The notes beneath the pieces were generated by a model that had not been told where the DNA came from, did no database searches, and saw only the letters and a list, made by a program, of their open reading frames with translations. A DNA stretch of 40,401 nucleotides from the NCBI GenBank assembly GCA_032907565.1, contig JAJJPK010000181.1, forward strand, positions 1 to 40,401, written 5' to 3'. Position numbers and translations under genes: made by a program. Below, one piece after another: positions 32,820 through 39,764 of this stretch; the first letter of the stretch is position 1, and each line of letters opens with the position of its first letter. The stretch is from ZC4RG29 sp032907565. GTDB taxonomy: Bacteria > Bacteroidota > Bacteroidia > Cytophagales > Cyclobacteriaceae.

Positions 32820-34022
32820 TTACGATTTGTCAGGTTTCCAACTGGAAATCAGCACCAGGAGTACCCCCAGCGTGAGGACGACGGACGCGACAAAAATCGC
32901 CATCGCGCCACCCGAGCCCAACCCGAGGCGAGGAGCTGAAGGCATAAGCATCAGGATAATCTCAGTGAGAATAAAACCTGTCACCACGATGGCAAGCGCA
33001 GTAGTACCAAACCGTCGGATCATGCCGCGCTCCAGGTACCACGACAGTATGGGCAGCGAGATCGTCCCAAGGAGAACGAGATGAAGATAGGCCATCACGT
33101 AGGGTCGGTTCGTGGCGGCGAGATGGGCCACATCGGGAAACGCCGACAGCCATTGAGCCAAAATTTTGATGCCATAGGATATCGATCCGATTGCCAGCAG
33201 CCAGACGCTTACTGAACTCATCTTCGACGCAATCTCACGAGCGGCAGGACGAAAACACATTAGCAGCAGTACGAGCGAAACAATTTGAAGTGTGGCTGCA
33301 AGAAATCCTATTGCATTGAATACAATACCGGGGTCGGCCCAAAGCGTCGAAAGGAAGTAAGCAGGTGCACACGCAATTGCAAGATATTGTCCCGCCCGGC
33401 GCGCCAGCGCGACGTTCAGTGAAATACCCCTGGACTCCATCAAGCTGAACAACATCGCCAATACCCCAAAGGTGAAGAGGCCATTGTACTGAAAGTGCAG
33501 ATAATAGTAGACAGAAAAGTAATACCACTTGCTTTGAGCCATCCCCATCGCGCTGGTAGCGCCGATGGCAATGGGGCCTACAGCGGACACCAGGAAATAG
33601 ATCAGCGCTATGCGCATGTACCACAAAGAGACAGTCTGAAGCGCTGACCTGGTATCCCGGAAAAATCGAAATGCAAATACGACGATCAACGCCGTATGCA
33701 GGGTCGATAAAACGATCGACGCCACGCCATACCCCTGGAGCGGAAAGCTTACCACCATCCCGGCCAGCAACACCTGCGCCCACAAGAATGCATTTCTATA
33801 CCATGTTATCCTCTGACCAGGAACAAAGCGCTCGAGTGCAAAAATCAAGAGGAAGTTGGTCACCCATCCCAGGAACATAATGTGGGAGTGCGCGTGCAGC
33901 ATGTACGGATAGATGAGCCAGTCGAACGGGTTCACAACATGCCAACGAAGGAGGAGGCCGAAGCAAGCCGCCAGGGCGAAAAAGACCAGGGGTACCCTAT
34001 ACAGACTTCTTACGGCGGGCAT
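32820..34022 (-). CDS. Polytopic membrane protein, heme-copper-oxidase-I-like / NO-related
   Basis: A 400-residue membrane protein with about eleven or twelve helices. Two His-rich helices stand out: LIYPYMLHAHSHIMFLGWVTNFLL (residues 37-60) and YYYLHFQYNGLFTFGVLAMLF near 180. This recalls the heme-ligand helices of cbb3/NOR-type oxidases (subunit I), but the full set of heme-copper ligands is not visible. I cannot assign a family with certainty. It overlaps the NnrS-like gene upstream by 26 bases, so the two are translated from one message and may act together. Heme or NO handling is inferred from that and from the nos neighbourhood. Confidence 0.6.
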   Translation of the reverse strand: MPAVRSLYRVPLVFFALAACFGLLLRWHVVNPFDWLIYPYMLHAHSHIMFLGWVTNFLLIFALERFVPGQRITWYRNAFLWAQVLLAGMVVSFPLQGYGVASIVLSTLHTALIVVFAFRFFRDTRSALQTVSLWYMRIALIYFLVSAVGPIAIGATSAMGMAQSKWYYFSVYYYLHFQYNGLFTFGVLAMLFSLMESRGISLNVALARRAGQYLAIACAPAYFLSTLWADPGIVFNAIGFLAATLQIVSLVLLLMCFRPAAREIASKMSSVSVWLLAIGSISYGIKILAQWLSAFPDVAHLAATNRPYVMAYLHLVLLGTISLPILSWYLERGMIRRFGTTALAIVVTGFILTEIILMLMPSAPRLGLGSGGAMAIFVASVVLTLGVLLVLISSWKPDKS

Positions 34023-35058
34023 AGATCAGGAGAGACAAAAGCGTAACAAAGTAGAACACCATGGCCGTTGCCGTTATCCACGCGCTGGTAACGCGAGCCT
34101 CGTAGGGCAAGAGGTTCATTCCGGCGATAATACGCAGCAGCACGGAAGTCACGAGAAGAACGAGGGGCACGTAAAGAAAAGGATGATACGGCTTTACGGC
34201 GATTCCCAACACTCCGGGGAGGATAATGGGTCCGTGAGCAAATATCATAGAGAATACAAAACCAAGAAAAAAAGTGTGGACGATGATGTCGTACGCAAAG
34301 GGCACGTTGGGTAGTGCAAGAAGAAAGACACCTTCGAGCATGAGCGCGCAATATCCGCACATAAGTGCATAACCAATAAAGCGCGTCAGGCCCGACTTCC
34401 GTATGCTCACACCGACCATATCGAAACGCATGAGCCATACCGCAGCGCCCATCATGCCAATCCCCGCTACATACGACCCGTACTGGTGAAACGGAATGAT
34501 CAATCCTGCTACAACAAGAAGCAGGAAAACAAGAAGGACTGTCCTTATCCGGTTGCTGACTGGAAGGAACTTCGACAATTCTAGACGCTCCCCTACGATT
34601 GTAAATAACAGGAATCCCATCCACCACGGAAACGCGGCAGGGAAAAAGCGCTCATATAACAGCAGACTGTTTCCCACGAACCAGCAGACGGCACCGCCCA
34701 GCATGGTGTAGAGGTAGAGCGCACGCTGTCGCGACAAGTAGATAACGTATATGATCACGAATACGACGCTGGCGGCAAGCAGCAGACTGACGCCTGTGAG
34801 AAACATGCCGTTGGTCAGGGGCAGGATCGAGAGCCCGCTCATACCGGGAACGACAAAGAACCCCTTTTTCTTCAGGGGAATAACCTTCTCGAGGGTTATC
34901 AGCGTACCCAGAAAGCCACCGACCATGACGGCGCCGTGGTTGACGACGGCATACGGCAGCGGAAAGCTCACACCCAGCCTGCCAAAACCAGCAAGAACGC
35001 CGAACACGAGGTTGACGAATGCAAATGCGGCAAAGAAAGCCCTCTGGTAAATTTTCAC
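33997..35058 (-). CDS. NnrS-like polytopic membrane protein
   Basis: A 353-residue protein with about ten to twelve helices. It has paired His-bearing helices, VNHGAVMVGGFLGTLITLEK (38-57) and DIIVHTFFLGFVFSMIFAHGPIILPGVLG (about 255-283), resembling the heme-binding NnrS family, whose members relieve NO stress. The similarity is at the level of helix pattern and His placement, so the family is probable, not certain. The start is a GTG at 35058. The promoter carries a TATGA-N6-TCATA operator, so co-expression with nos, RIC and hemN is expected. The 3' end overlaps the next membrane protein gene by 26 bases. Confidence 0.6.
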   Translation of the reverse strand: MKIYQRAFFAAFAFVNLVFGVLAGFGRLGVSFPLPYAVVNHGAVMVGGFLGTLITLEKVIPLKKKGFFVVPGMSGLSILPLTNGMFLTGVSLLLAASVVFVIIYVIYLSRQRALYLYTMLGGAVCWFVGNSLLLYERFFPAAFPWWMGFLLFTIVGERLELSKFLPVSNRIRTVLLVFLLLVVAGLIIPFHQYGSYVAGIGMMGAAVWLMRFDMVGVSIRKSGLTRFIGYALMCGYCALMLEGVFLLALPNVPFAYDIIVHTFFLGFVFSMIFAHGPIILPGVLGIAVKPYHPFLYVPLVLLVTSVLLRIIAGMNLLPYEARVTSAWITATAMVFYFVTLLSLLIYARRKKSV

Positions 35059-35099
35059 TTCGGTGTCGGTGAACCGGAGAATCGGACGTTTTCAAAAGG

Positions 35100-35145
35100 C
35101 TAAATTACGGCCGGGCGTTGCGAAACCTATATGATCAGCATCATA
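35100..35145 (-). promoter_or_regulatory. Crp/Fnr-type operator and -7 box of the NnrS-like operon
   Basis: TATGA (35130-35134), spacer TCAGCA, TCATA (35141-35145). The minus-strand box TAATTTAG (35107-35100) matches five of six bases of TAnnTTTG. The centre (35137.5) is 30.5 bases from the TA, as at hemN and nos. A weaker ATGA-CATTTG-TCAC repeat lies at 35174-35187. Predicted start near 35095, 37 bases before the GTG. Confidence 0.7.
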
Positions 35146-35273
35146 TATAAAGATGGCTTATTAAAAAGATTCCATGACATTTGTCACCATCCGTGGGGTC
35201 CATTGCCCATTGCCAACAAAGAACAGTCGTTGCATGAGCCAACTGCATAACTTACAGTATATTCCCTGATGTT
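35146..35273 (+). other. Upstream region of the UxuA-like gene
   Basis: 128 bases between the divergent operator and the UxuA-like start. TATATTCC at 35258-35265 is a poor -7 candidate (four of six bases), which would put the start about four bases before the ATG. The ATGA-CATTTG-TCAC repeat at 35174-35187 may be an extra Crp/Fnr half-palindrome. Nothing else is evident. Confidence 0.35.
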
Positions 35274-36365
35274 ATGAATACAAGGAGACGATTTATCCGT
35301 AAGAGCGCCGCGGCCACCGCTCTTGCTACGATGGGGTTCAACCCGACCTTTGCGAATGTCCCCTACCCTTCTACCGCTGCACACATTACTCTCTGTGTTG
35401 CCTCTTTCTATGGACTCCAGGAACGGAAGATGCTCCTGCAGAAACAAATGGGCATCACCGGCGTGGTGTCACCTTCCTCACCGTGGGCAGTCGGATTGTC
35501 GAATACCCGCCCTTGGGAATATGAAGCGCTCGTGGCCGTGAAGGAAGCCTATGCGAAAAACGGACTGCAATGGAAGGTCCTGGAAGGTACACCACCCCTC
35601 GACAAGGTTAAGTTGGGACTGGACGGCCGCGATGAAGAAATTGAAAACTTCATCACCCTGATGCGAAATATGAAACGCATTGGTCTGGACATCATCTGCT
35701 ACAACTGGATGCCGGTCATCAACTGGACACGAACCGACATGGCCCGCAAAGGACGTGGCGGCGCCCTGGTAACGGCATTCGACTATGAACAGGCCGCGCA
35801 ACTGCCGCCTACCGAATACGGGGAAGTGTCGGAGGAAAGGATGTGGAAAAACCTTGAATACTTTCTGAAAGCAGTCGTACCTGAAGCGGAGAAGAGTGAC
35901 ATTCGCCTGGCATTGCATCCCGACGATCCTCCCGTACCGCAGATACGCGGAATTGCCCGAATTATGCGCACCGCAGACGCCTTCAAAAAGCTTATCGAGA
36001 TTGTTCCAAGTCCGAATAACGGGCTGACCCTATGCCAGGGAACGTTTGCAACCATGGGCGAAGACATTCCTTCCGTGATCCGATACTTTGGTGAACGGAA
36101 AAAGATATTTTTTGTCCACTTCCGCGACATCCGGGGGGACCGGAATAATTTTGAGGAAACATTTCACGATGAAGGCAAGACCGACATGTTCGGCGCGATG
36201 AAAACGTATTTCGAAGTGGGATTCAATGGCCCTATGCGACCCGATCACGTACCAACCGTGGCAGGTGACAGCAACGAACACCCGGGCTACAGCGAACTCG
36301 GAACCCTCTTCGCCATCGGTTATATCAAAGGACTTATTGAAGGAGTCAAAAAATCATCCACCTAA
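35274..36365 (+). CDS. Mannonate dehydratase-like (UxuA family), with Tat-type leader
   Basis: A 363-residue TIM-barrel protein of the UxuA family, which dehydrates D-mannonate to 2-keto-3-deoxygluconate. Recognisable blocks: MKRIGLDIICYNWMPVINWTRT, DIRLALHPDDPPVPQIRGIARIM, GLTLCQGTFATMGEDIP, KIFFVHFRDIRGDRNNFEETFHDEGKTDM and RPDHVPTVAGDSNEHPGYSELGTLFAIGYIKGLIE. The Asp, His, Cys and Glu residues of the Mn site (HPDD, C of LCQG, HFRD, RPDHVP) are kept. The N-terminus MNTRRRFIRKSAAATALATMGF is a twin-arginine leader, unusual because UxuA is normally cytoplasmic. Exported members occur in Bacteroidota; their substrate is not known. Confidence 0.85.
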   Translation: MNTRRRFIRKSAAATALATMGFNPTFANVPYPSTAAHITLCVASFYGLQERKMLLQKQMGITGVVSPSSPWAVGLSNTRPWEYEALVAVKEAYAKNGLQWKVLEGTPPLDKVKLGLDGRDEEIENFITLMRNMKRIGLDIICYNWMPVINWTRTDMARKGRGGALVTAFDYEQAAQLPPTEYGEVSEERMWKNLEYFLKAVVPEAEKSDIRLALHPDDPPVPQIRGIARIMRTADAFKKLIEIVPSPNNGLTLCQGTFATMGEDIPSVIRYFGERKKIFFVHFRDIRGDRNNFEETFHDEGKTDMFGAMKTYFEVGFNGPMRPDHVPTVAGDSNEHPGYSELGTLFAIGYIKGLIEGVKKSST

Positions 36366-36370
36366 TTTTT

Positions 36371-36393
36371 TACCCATTCACTCATTCGCTCAT
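36371..36393. repeat. (CACTCATT)n microsatellite downstream of the UxuA-like gene
   Basis: ATTCACTCATTCGCTCAT-type units follow the UxuA-like stop codon. This is the fourth of the related arrays. Its last 15 bases, CACTCATTCGCTCAT (36379-36393), recur exactly at 36486-36500. Confidence 0.7.
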
Positions 36394-36394
36394 A

Positions 36395-36485
36395 CCGTAA
36401 AGCCGCCACAACCGCGAGTATCTCGAATAAAAGGACACAACATCTCTAACATTTCTTTTTGTAAGATACCTGGCGTGCTTTACGG
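36395..36485. mobile_element. MITE-like 91-bp element with CCGTAAAGC terminal inverted repeats
   Basis: The ends CCGTAAAGC (36395-36403) and GCTTTACGG (36477-36485) are exact inverted repeats. Allowing one bulged A, the pairing continues through CGCCA. The element is bordered by identical 15-bp direct repeats CACTCATTCGCTCAT (36379-36393 and 36486-36500), as expected of a target-site duplication, though the repeat is low in complexity. It has no coding frame. Its right end lies just before the glycosyltransferase promoter. The same CCGTAAAGC sequence recurs after that gene (37599-37685). Confidence 0.55.
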
Positions 36486-36502
36486 CACTCATTCGCTCAT
36501 TG

Positions 36503-36510
36503 TATATTTG
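36503..36510 (+). promoter_or_regulatory. -7 box of the glycosyltransferase gene (leaderless mRNA likely)
   Basis: TATATTTG is an exact TAnnTTTG. With the 12-base offset seen at the other promoters here, transcription would start at about 36515, one base before the ATG at 36516. Confidence 0.55.
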
Positions 36511-36515
36511 CCCGT

Positions 36516-37604
36516 ATGAAAGTCGACCTGATCGTCAACACCATCACGGCGTGGGATGAGGCTCCACGGGCACGGCACCAGTTCACGGCCGCAGCGGCAA
36601 AAACATTCCGTGTTGCTTTTGTAACGCGCAACAAGACCGGCCTGCCGGGCATCCGCACGTACGAGGGCGCCCCAAACACACTTGTCGTGGAACCGACCTA
36701 TCCGGTCGACTACCGCTTCAGGTACCGCCTTCCGGGCATCAACGAAACGTATCAGCGCTGGTTGTACAGCCGGCTGAAGACGATGTTTCCGGAGGCTACC
36801 GCAGTCAATTTCGACTGCACTGCCACCCGCCTCAAGCGATACTTTCCGACAATATATTATTGCAACGACGAGTTCGCAGGGAACAGCAAGTACAAGAGCG
36901 CGCTGGTCGACAAATACCTGTCTATAGCAGAAAAGAAAATGGCAAGTGACGCCATTTTTTGCGTAACGACATCCCATTTTCTGACGGAGAAACTGAAACG
37001 ATACAACCCGAACGTCTACGAGATCCCGCTTGGTGTTTCACTTGACGGTGTAACCGCTTCACACACTCAAACCCGCGAGCCCGGAGATAAGATTGTAGTC
37101 GGTCTGATGGGGGTGATCAACGAGCGACAGTATTCACCGGAAGCGGTAAACATACTGCTGGCACACGACCGCTTTAAGGTCGTCATTATCGGGCCTGTCA
37201 CCCGCGAATACCTGAACCAACTCCGCGGTCTGGACCCCTCGGCCGTGAAGGGCATGTTGAAGGGAAAAGAGCTCTATGATGAATTGGCCAAACTTGATGT
37301 CGGACTCGCACTGTATAACCTCGACTTTGTAAACCCAGGAGGTACACCCAATAAGGTTTGGCAATATATGGCCGTCGGAAAGCCTACGGTTATCAGCGCG
37401 TTACCCAATCTCAAATACATGAAGTTTCCCGACCGCACGGTGTACGTTACTCAGGGTAATCACGATCTGATAGAACTCATTGAAAAGGCGTATGCTGAAA
37501 GTACCCCCGAGCTGGTGAAGGATCGTGTCGACTTCGCACAACGCAACACCTGGGACCACCGGTTTGCGCAGTTTCGGGAAGCGTACGATCGGCATGTACC
37601 GTAA
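36516..37604 (+). CDS. GT-B glycosyltransferase (GT4-like)
   Basis: A 362-residue cytoplasmic enzyme with two Rossmann-like halves. The N-terminal half starts MKVDLIVNTITAWDEAPRARHQ and includes FPTIYYCNDEF. The linker has VYEIPLGVSLDG. The C-terminal half has KIVVGLMGVINERQYSPEAVNILL, FKVVIIGPV and the donor-binding segment GLALYNLDFVNPGGTPNKVWQYMAVGKPTVISALP, which resembles the nucleotide-sugar site of GT4-family enzymes (an acidic residue and the NKVWQYMA helix). Substrate and product are unknown; similar proteins build cell-surface glycans. The stop codon (TAA, 37602-37604) lies inside a palindromic CCGTAAAGC repeat, so the C-terminal VP residues come from the repeat. It is a single gene between repeats, perhaps acquired or shuffled with them. 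Confidence 0.85.
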   Translation: MKVDLIVNTITAWDEAPRARHQFTAAAAKTFRVAFVTRNKTGLPGIRTYEGAPNTLVVEPTYPVDYRFRYRLPGINETYQRWLYSRLKTMFPEATAVNFDCTATRLKRYFPTIYYCNDEFAGNSKYKSALVDKYLSIAEKKMASDAIFCVTTSHFLTEKLKRYNPNVYEIPLGVSLDGVTASHTQTREPGDKIVVGLMGVINERQYSPEAVNILLAHDRFKVVIIGPVTREYLNQLRGLDPSAVKGMLKGKELYDELAKLDVGLALYNLDFVNPGGTPNKVWQYMAVGKPTVISALPNLKYMKFPDRTVYVTQGNHDLIELIEKAYAESTPELVKDRVDFAQRNTWDHRFAQFREAYDRHVP

Positions 37605-37685
37605 AGCAGACCTGCGGTCGCTTTACGGTGGGTATTCCGTAAGCAGACCAGAGGTCGCTTTACGGTCCACAGGCCTGCTTTACGG
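37599..37685. repeat. Two and a half palindromic CCGTAAAGC repeats
   Basis: Unit A at 37599-37628 has arms CCGTAAAGCAGACC and GGTCGCTTTACGG around TGC. Unit B at 37637-37665 has arms CCGTAAGCAGACC and GGTCGCTTTACGG around AGA. A half unit CCTGCTTTACGG follows at 37674-37685. Each full unit can form a 12-13 bp stem with one bulge. They share their ends with the 91-bp element at 36395 and may serve as a bidirectional terminator between convergent genes. Confidence 0.8.
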
Positions 37686-37686
37686 G

Positions 37687-38274
37687 TCAAAGCTCCTTGA
37701 TCTGGATGTTTCTCCAGTAGATTTTGATTCCGCCGCCGTCGTGGATTTGCAGGGCGATGCTTCCGGTTGCCTGGGCGATCTTTTCGTCCTCGAAGCGGAT
37801 CATGGGCTCACCATTTAGCCACGTTTCGACAACGCCTCCGACAACACGGATTTTCATCGTGTTCCAGTCGCCGTATTTCAACGCTTTGTCCTTTTCCGGC
37901 GCAGGTTTGATCAACCATCCACGGCCGTACGATTCATATATGCCGCCCGTGTTATGACCCGGAGGCGCAACTTCCGCCTGCCAGCCAGTGATCTTTGTCC
38001 CCTCGATGCTCGAGCGGAAAAAGATGCCGCTGTTACCGTCGGCTTCCTGCTTAAATTCCGCAGTGAGTTCAAAATCACGGTACGGTTTTTCTGTCGCGAG
38101 ATAACCGTATTCCTTGTCGGGACCACTTTCCGAAACAAGCAGTCCATCCTGGACATACCACTTTTCCGTGCCATAGACCTTCCAGCCCGTGAGGTCTTTC
38201 CCATTGAATAGTTTTGTCTGTCCGCTTGCACATGCCGCGGCCGCGACCAGAAAAGCGATTATCAAAGTTCTCAT
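37687..38274 (-). CDS. DUF1080 (3-keto-disaccharide hydrolase-like) secreted protein
   Basis: A 195-residue secreted protein with a signal peptide (MRTLIIAFLVAAAACASGQ) and a concanavalin-like DUF1080 domain: LFNGKDLTGWKVYGTEKWYVQDGLLVSE, then RDFELTAEFKQEADGNSGIFFRSS, GGIYESYGRGWLIKP, and WNTMKIRVVGGVVETWLNGEPMIRFED. Some members hydrolyse 3-keto-glycosides; others bind glycans. It follows the Gfo/Idh/MocA gene after four bases on the same strand, and such oxidoreductases can make 3-keto sugars, so the pair may act in sequence. The reaction is inferred from family and context. Confidence 0.88.
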   Translation of the reverse strand: MRTLIIAFLVAAAACASGQTKLFNGKDLTGWKVYGTEKWYVQDGLLVSESGPDKEYGYLATEKPYRDFELTAEFKQEADGNSGIFFRSSIEGTKITGWQAEVAPPGHNTGGIYESYGRGWLIKPAPEKDKALKYGDWNTMKIRVVGGVVETWLNGEPMIRFEDEKIAQATGSIALQIHDGGGIKIYWRNIQIKEL

Positions 38275-38278
38275 ATCA

Positions 38279-39616
38279 TCAGAGTTTTTTCATGTTAACC
38301 GGATCCCATCGCACAAACGTGTTGCTGCTATAACTTTCATTGCAGAGCAAGGCCGGCGCTGCAGCCCTGAATCCAAAGACCGGATCCTCCACAACCGTGC
38401 CACCGTTGCGGATCGCATTAAAGAAATTTCCAAAGTGATCGTAATGCGCGCCCTTGTAGCCATCCTCCACCTTGTACACCAATTCTTCCGGGTCGAGCAT
38501 GCGCTTTCTGCCTTCCGGAGCGATCACTGCACCGGCTACCGGGGCGGGTCCTTCCGAGCCGACATAGCGCGCCCGTCTGACCACAACTTCATCCCACTTG
38601 ACATCCATAGACCCCTTGCTCCCAACCAACTTCAAGTAGGTGGAGCCGCTGGTGCCATCTACGAAGTTACACCGCAGCGACAGATTGAATCCGGGGTGTT
38701 CGGCCGTTTCGGGATATTGAAACGTACCCAGTAACACATCGGGTACTTCACGACCATCCTTCCAGTAGCGAAGCCCTCCCATCGCACTGACCTGGTCAGG
38801 CCCTTTCGAGTTTGCTATGAAATGAAGACTCGAAAAGAGATGCACGAAAAGGTCGCCTGACATGCCTGTTCCATAGTCAGTATAATTCCGCCAGCGGAAA
38901 AAGCGAAGCGGGTCAAAGGGGCGCTTTGTGGTGTTGGCAATGAACCGGCTCCAGTTCACCGTCTTTTCCGACGCGTCGGCAGGAATAGGATATTGCCAGG
39001 CGCCTTCCGGTGAAAACCGGGCCCAAAATCCTTCGGCATAATTCAAATCGCCGATCGCACCGGCGGCTAGAAGTTCCTTGGCTTTTTCATTTCCGAGCGA
39101 CGACAAGCCCTGGCTTCCGACCATGAAAATCTTGCCCGACTTCCGCCAGGCATTGATCACTTCATGGCCTTCGTCTACCGACTTCACCATGGGCTTCTCG
39201 CAGTAGACGTGCTTGCCGGCATTCAGCGCATCCACCGAAATCTGCTTGTGCCAGTGATCCGGCGTTCCGATGATCACAGCATGTACATCCGGACGCCTGA
39301 GCACTTCCTTGTAGTCCTCCGTCAGGAACAGGTGGTTTCCCCACCGTTTCTGAGCGTCGGCCAAACGCCCTTTGTACAGATCAGAGACCGCGACAAGCCT
39401 GACACCCTCGTGGGACAGCGCTGTGACCGTATCTTCCGTGCCCATCCATCCCGCGCCAATCAATGCGATATTGATTTGACTGGGAGCGGAACTGCGGGTC
39501 GTGCGTGACAGGTAATGAAATACGGGCTTAGCCGCAAGCGACTGCCCTGAAACGGCCGCCACTGCTGCAAGTCCCGCCTTGCGTATGAATCGTCTTCTGC
39601 TTTCAGATTTGCCCAT
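38279..39616 (-). CDS. Gfo/Idh/MocA-family oxidoreductase with Tat leader
   Basis: A 445-residue NAD(P)-dependent oxidoreductase. It has a twin-arginine leader (RRRFIRKAGLAAVAAVSG), so it should be exported folded. The Rossmann segment INIALIGAGWMGTEDTVTALSHEGVRLVAVSDL is followed by VIIGTPDHWHKQISVDALNAGKHVYCEKPM with the family's EKP Lys. The C-terminal substrate-binding domain follows, with GTGMSGDLFVHLFSS carrying the His-containing helix. The substrate is a sugar or glycoside not identifiable here. It is co-transcribed with the DUF1080 gene (gap of four bases) and probably has its own promoter in 39617-39697. Confidence 0.9.
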   Translation of the reverse strand: MGKSESRRRFIRKAGLAAVAAVSGQSLAAKPVFHYLSRTTRSSAPSQINIALIGAGWMGTEDTVTALSHEGVRLVAVSDLYKGRLADAQKRWGNHLFLTEDYKEVLRRPDVHAVIIGTPDHWHKQISVDALNAGKHVYCEKPMVKSVDEGHEVINAWRKSGKIFMVGSQGLSSLGNEKAKELLAAGAIGDLNYAEGFWARFSPEGAWQYPIPADASEKTVNWSRFIANTTKRPFDPLRFFRWRNYTDYGTGMSGDLFVHLFSSLHFIANSKGPDQVSAMGGLRYWKDGREVPDVLLGTFQYPETAEHPGFNLSLRCNFVDGTSGSTYLKLVGSKGSMDVKWDEVVVRRARYVGSEGPAPVAGAVIAPEGRKRMLDPEELVYKVEDGYKGAHYDHFGNFFNAIRNGGTVVEDPVFGFRAAAPALLCNESYSSNTFVRWDPVNMKKL

Positions 39617-39697
39617 GAAGCTTTGTAATTAATGCTGAGGCGGGTAAGATAGGTAAAATTCTCTGCGAATAAATAGTGTGCTACGACACACCATGAG

Positions 39698-39729
39698 CAG
39701 AAAAAAGAAGGCGGGTTAAGTCACCCGCC
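39698..39729 (-). terminator. Rho-independent terminator of the GH13 gene
   Basis: On the minus strand GGCGGGT (39729-39723) pairs with ACCCGCC (39716-39710) around a six-base loop. It is followed by TTCTTTTTTCT (39709-39699). It lies between the GH13 gene and the Gfo/Idh/MocA gene and ends the former. Confidence 0.85.
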
Positions 39730-39764
39730 CCTTCATCATCGTTCAGGTTAAAAATACAATATCC

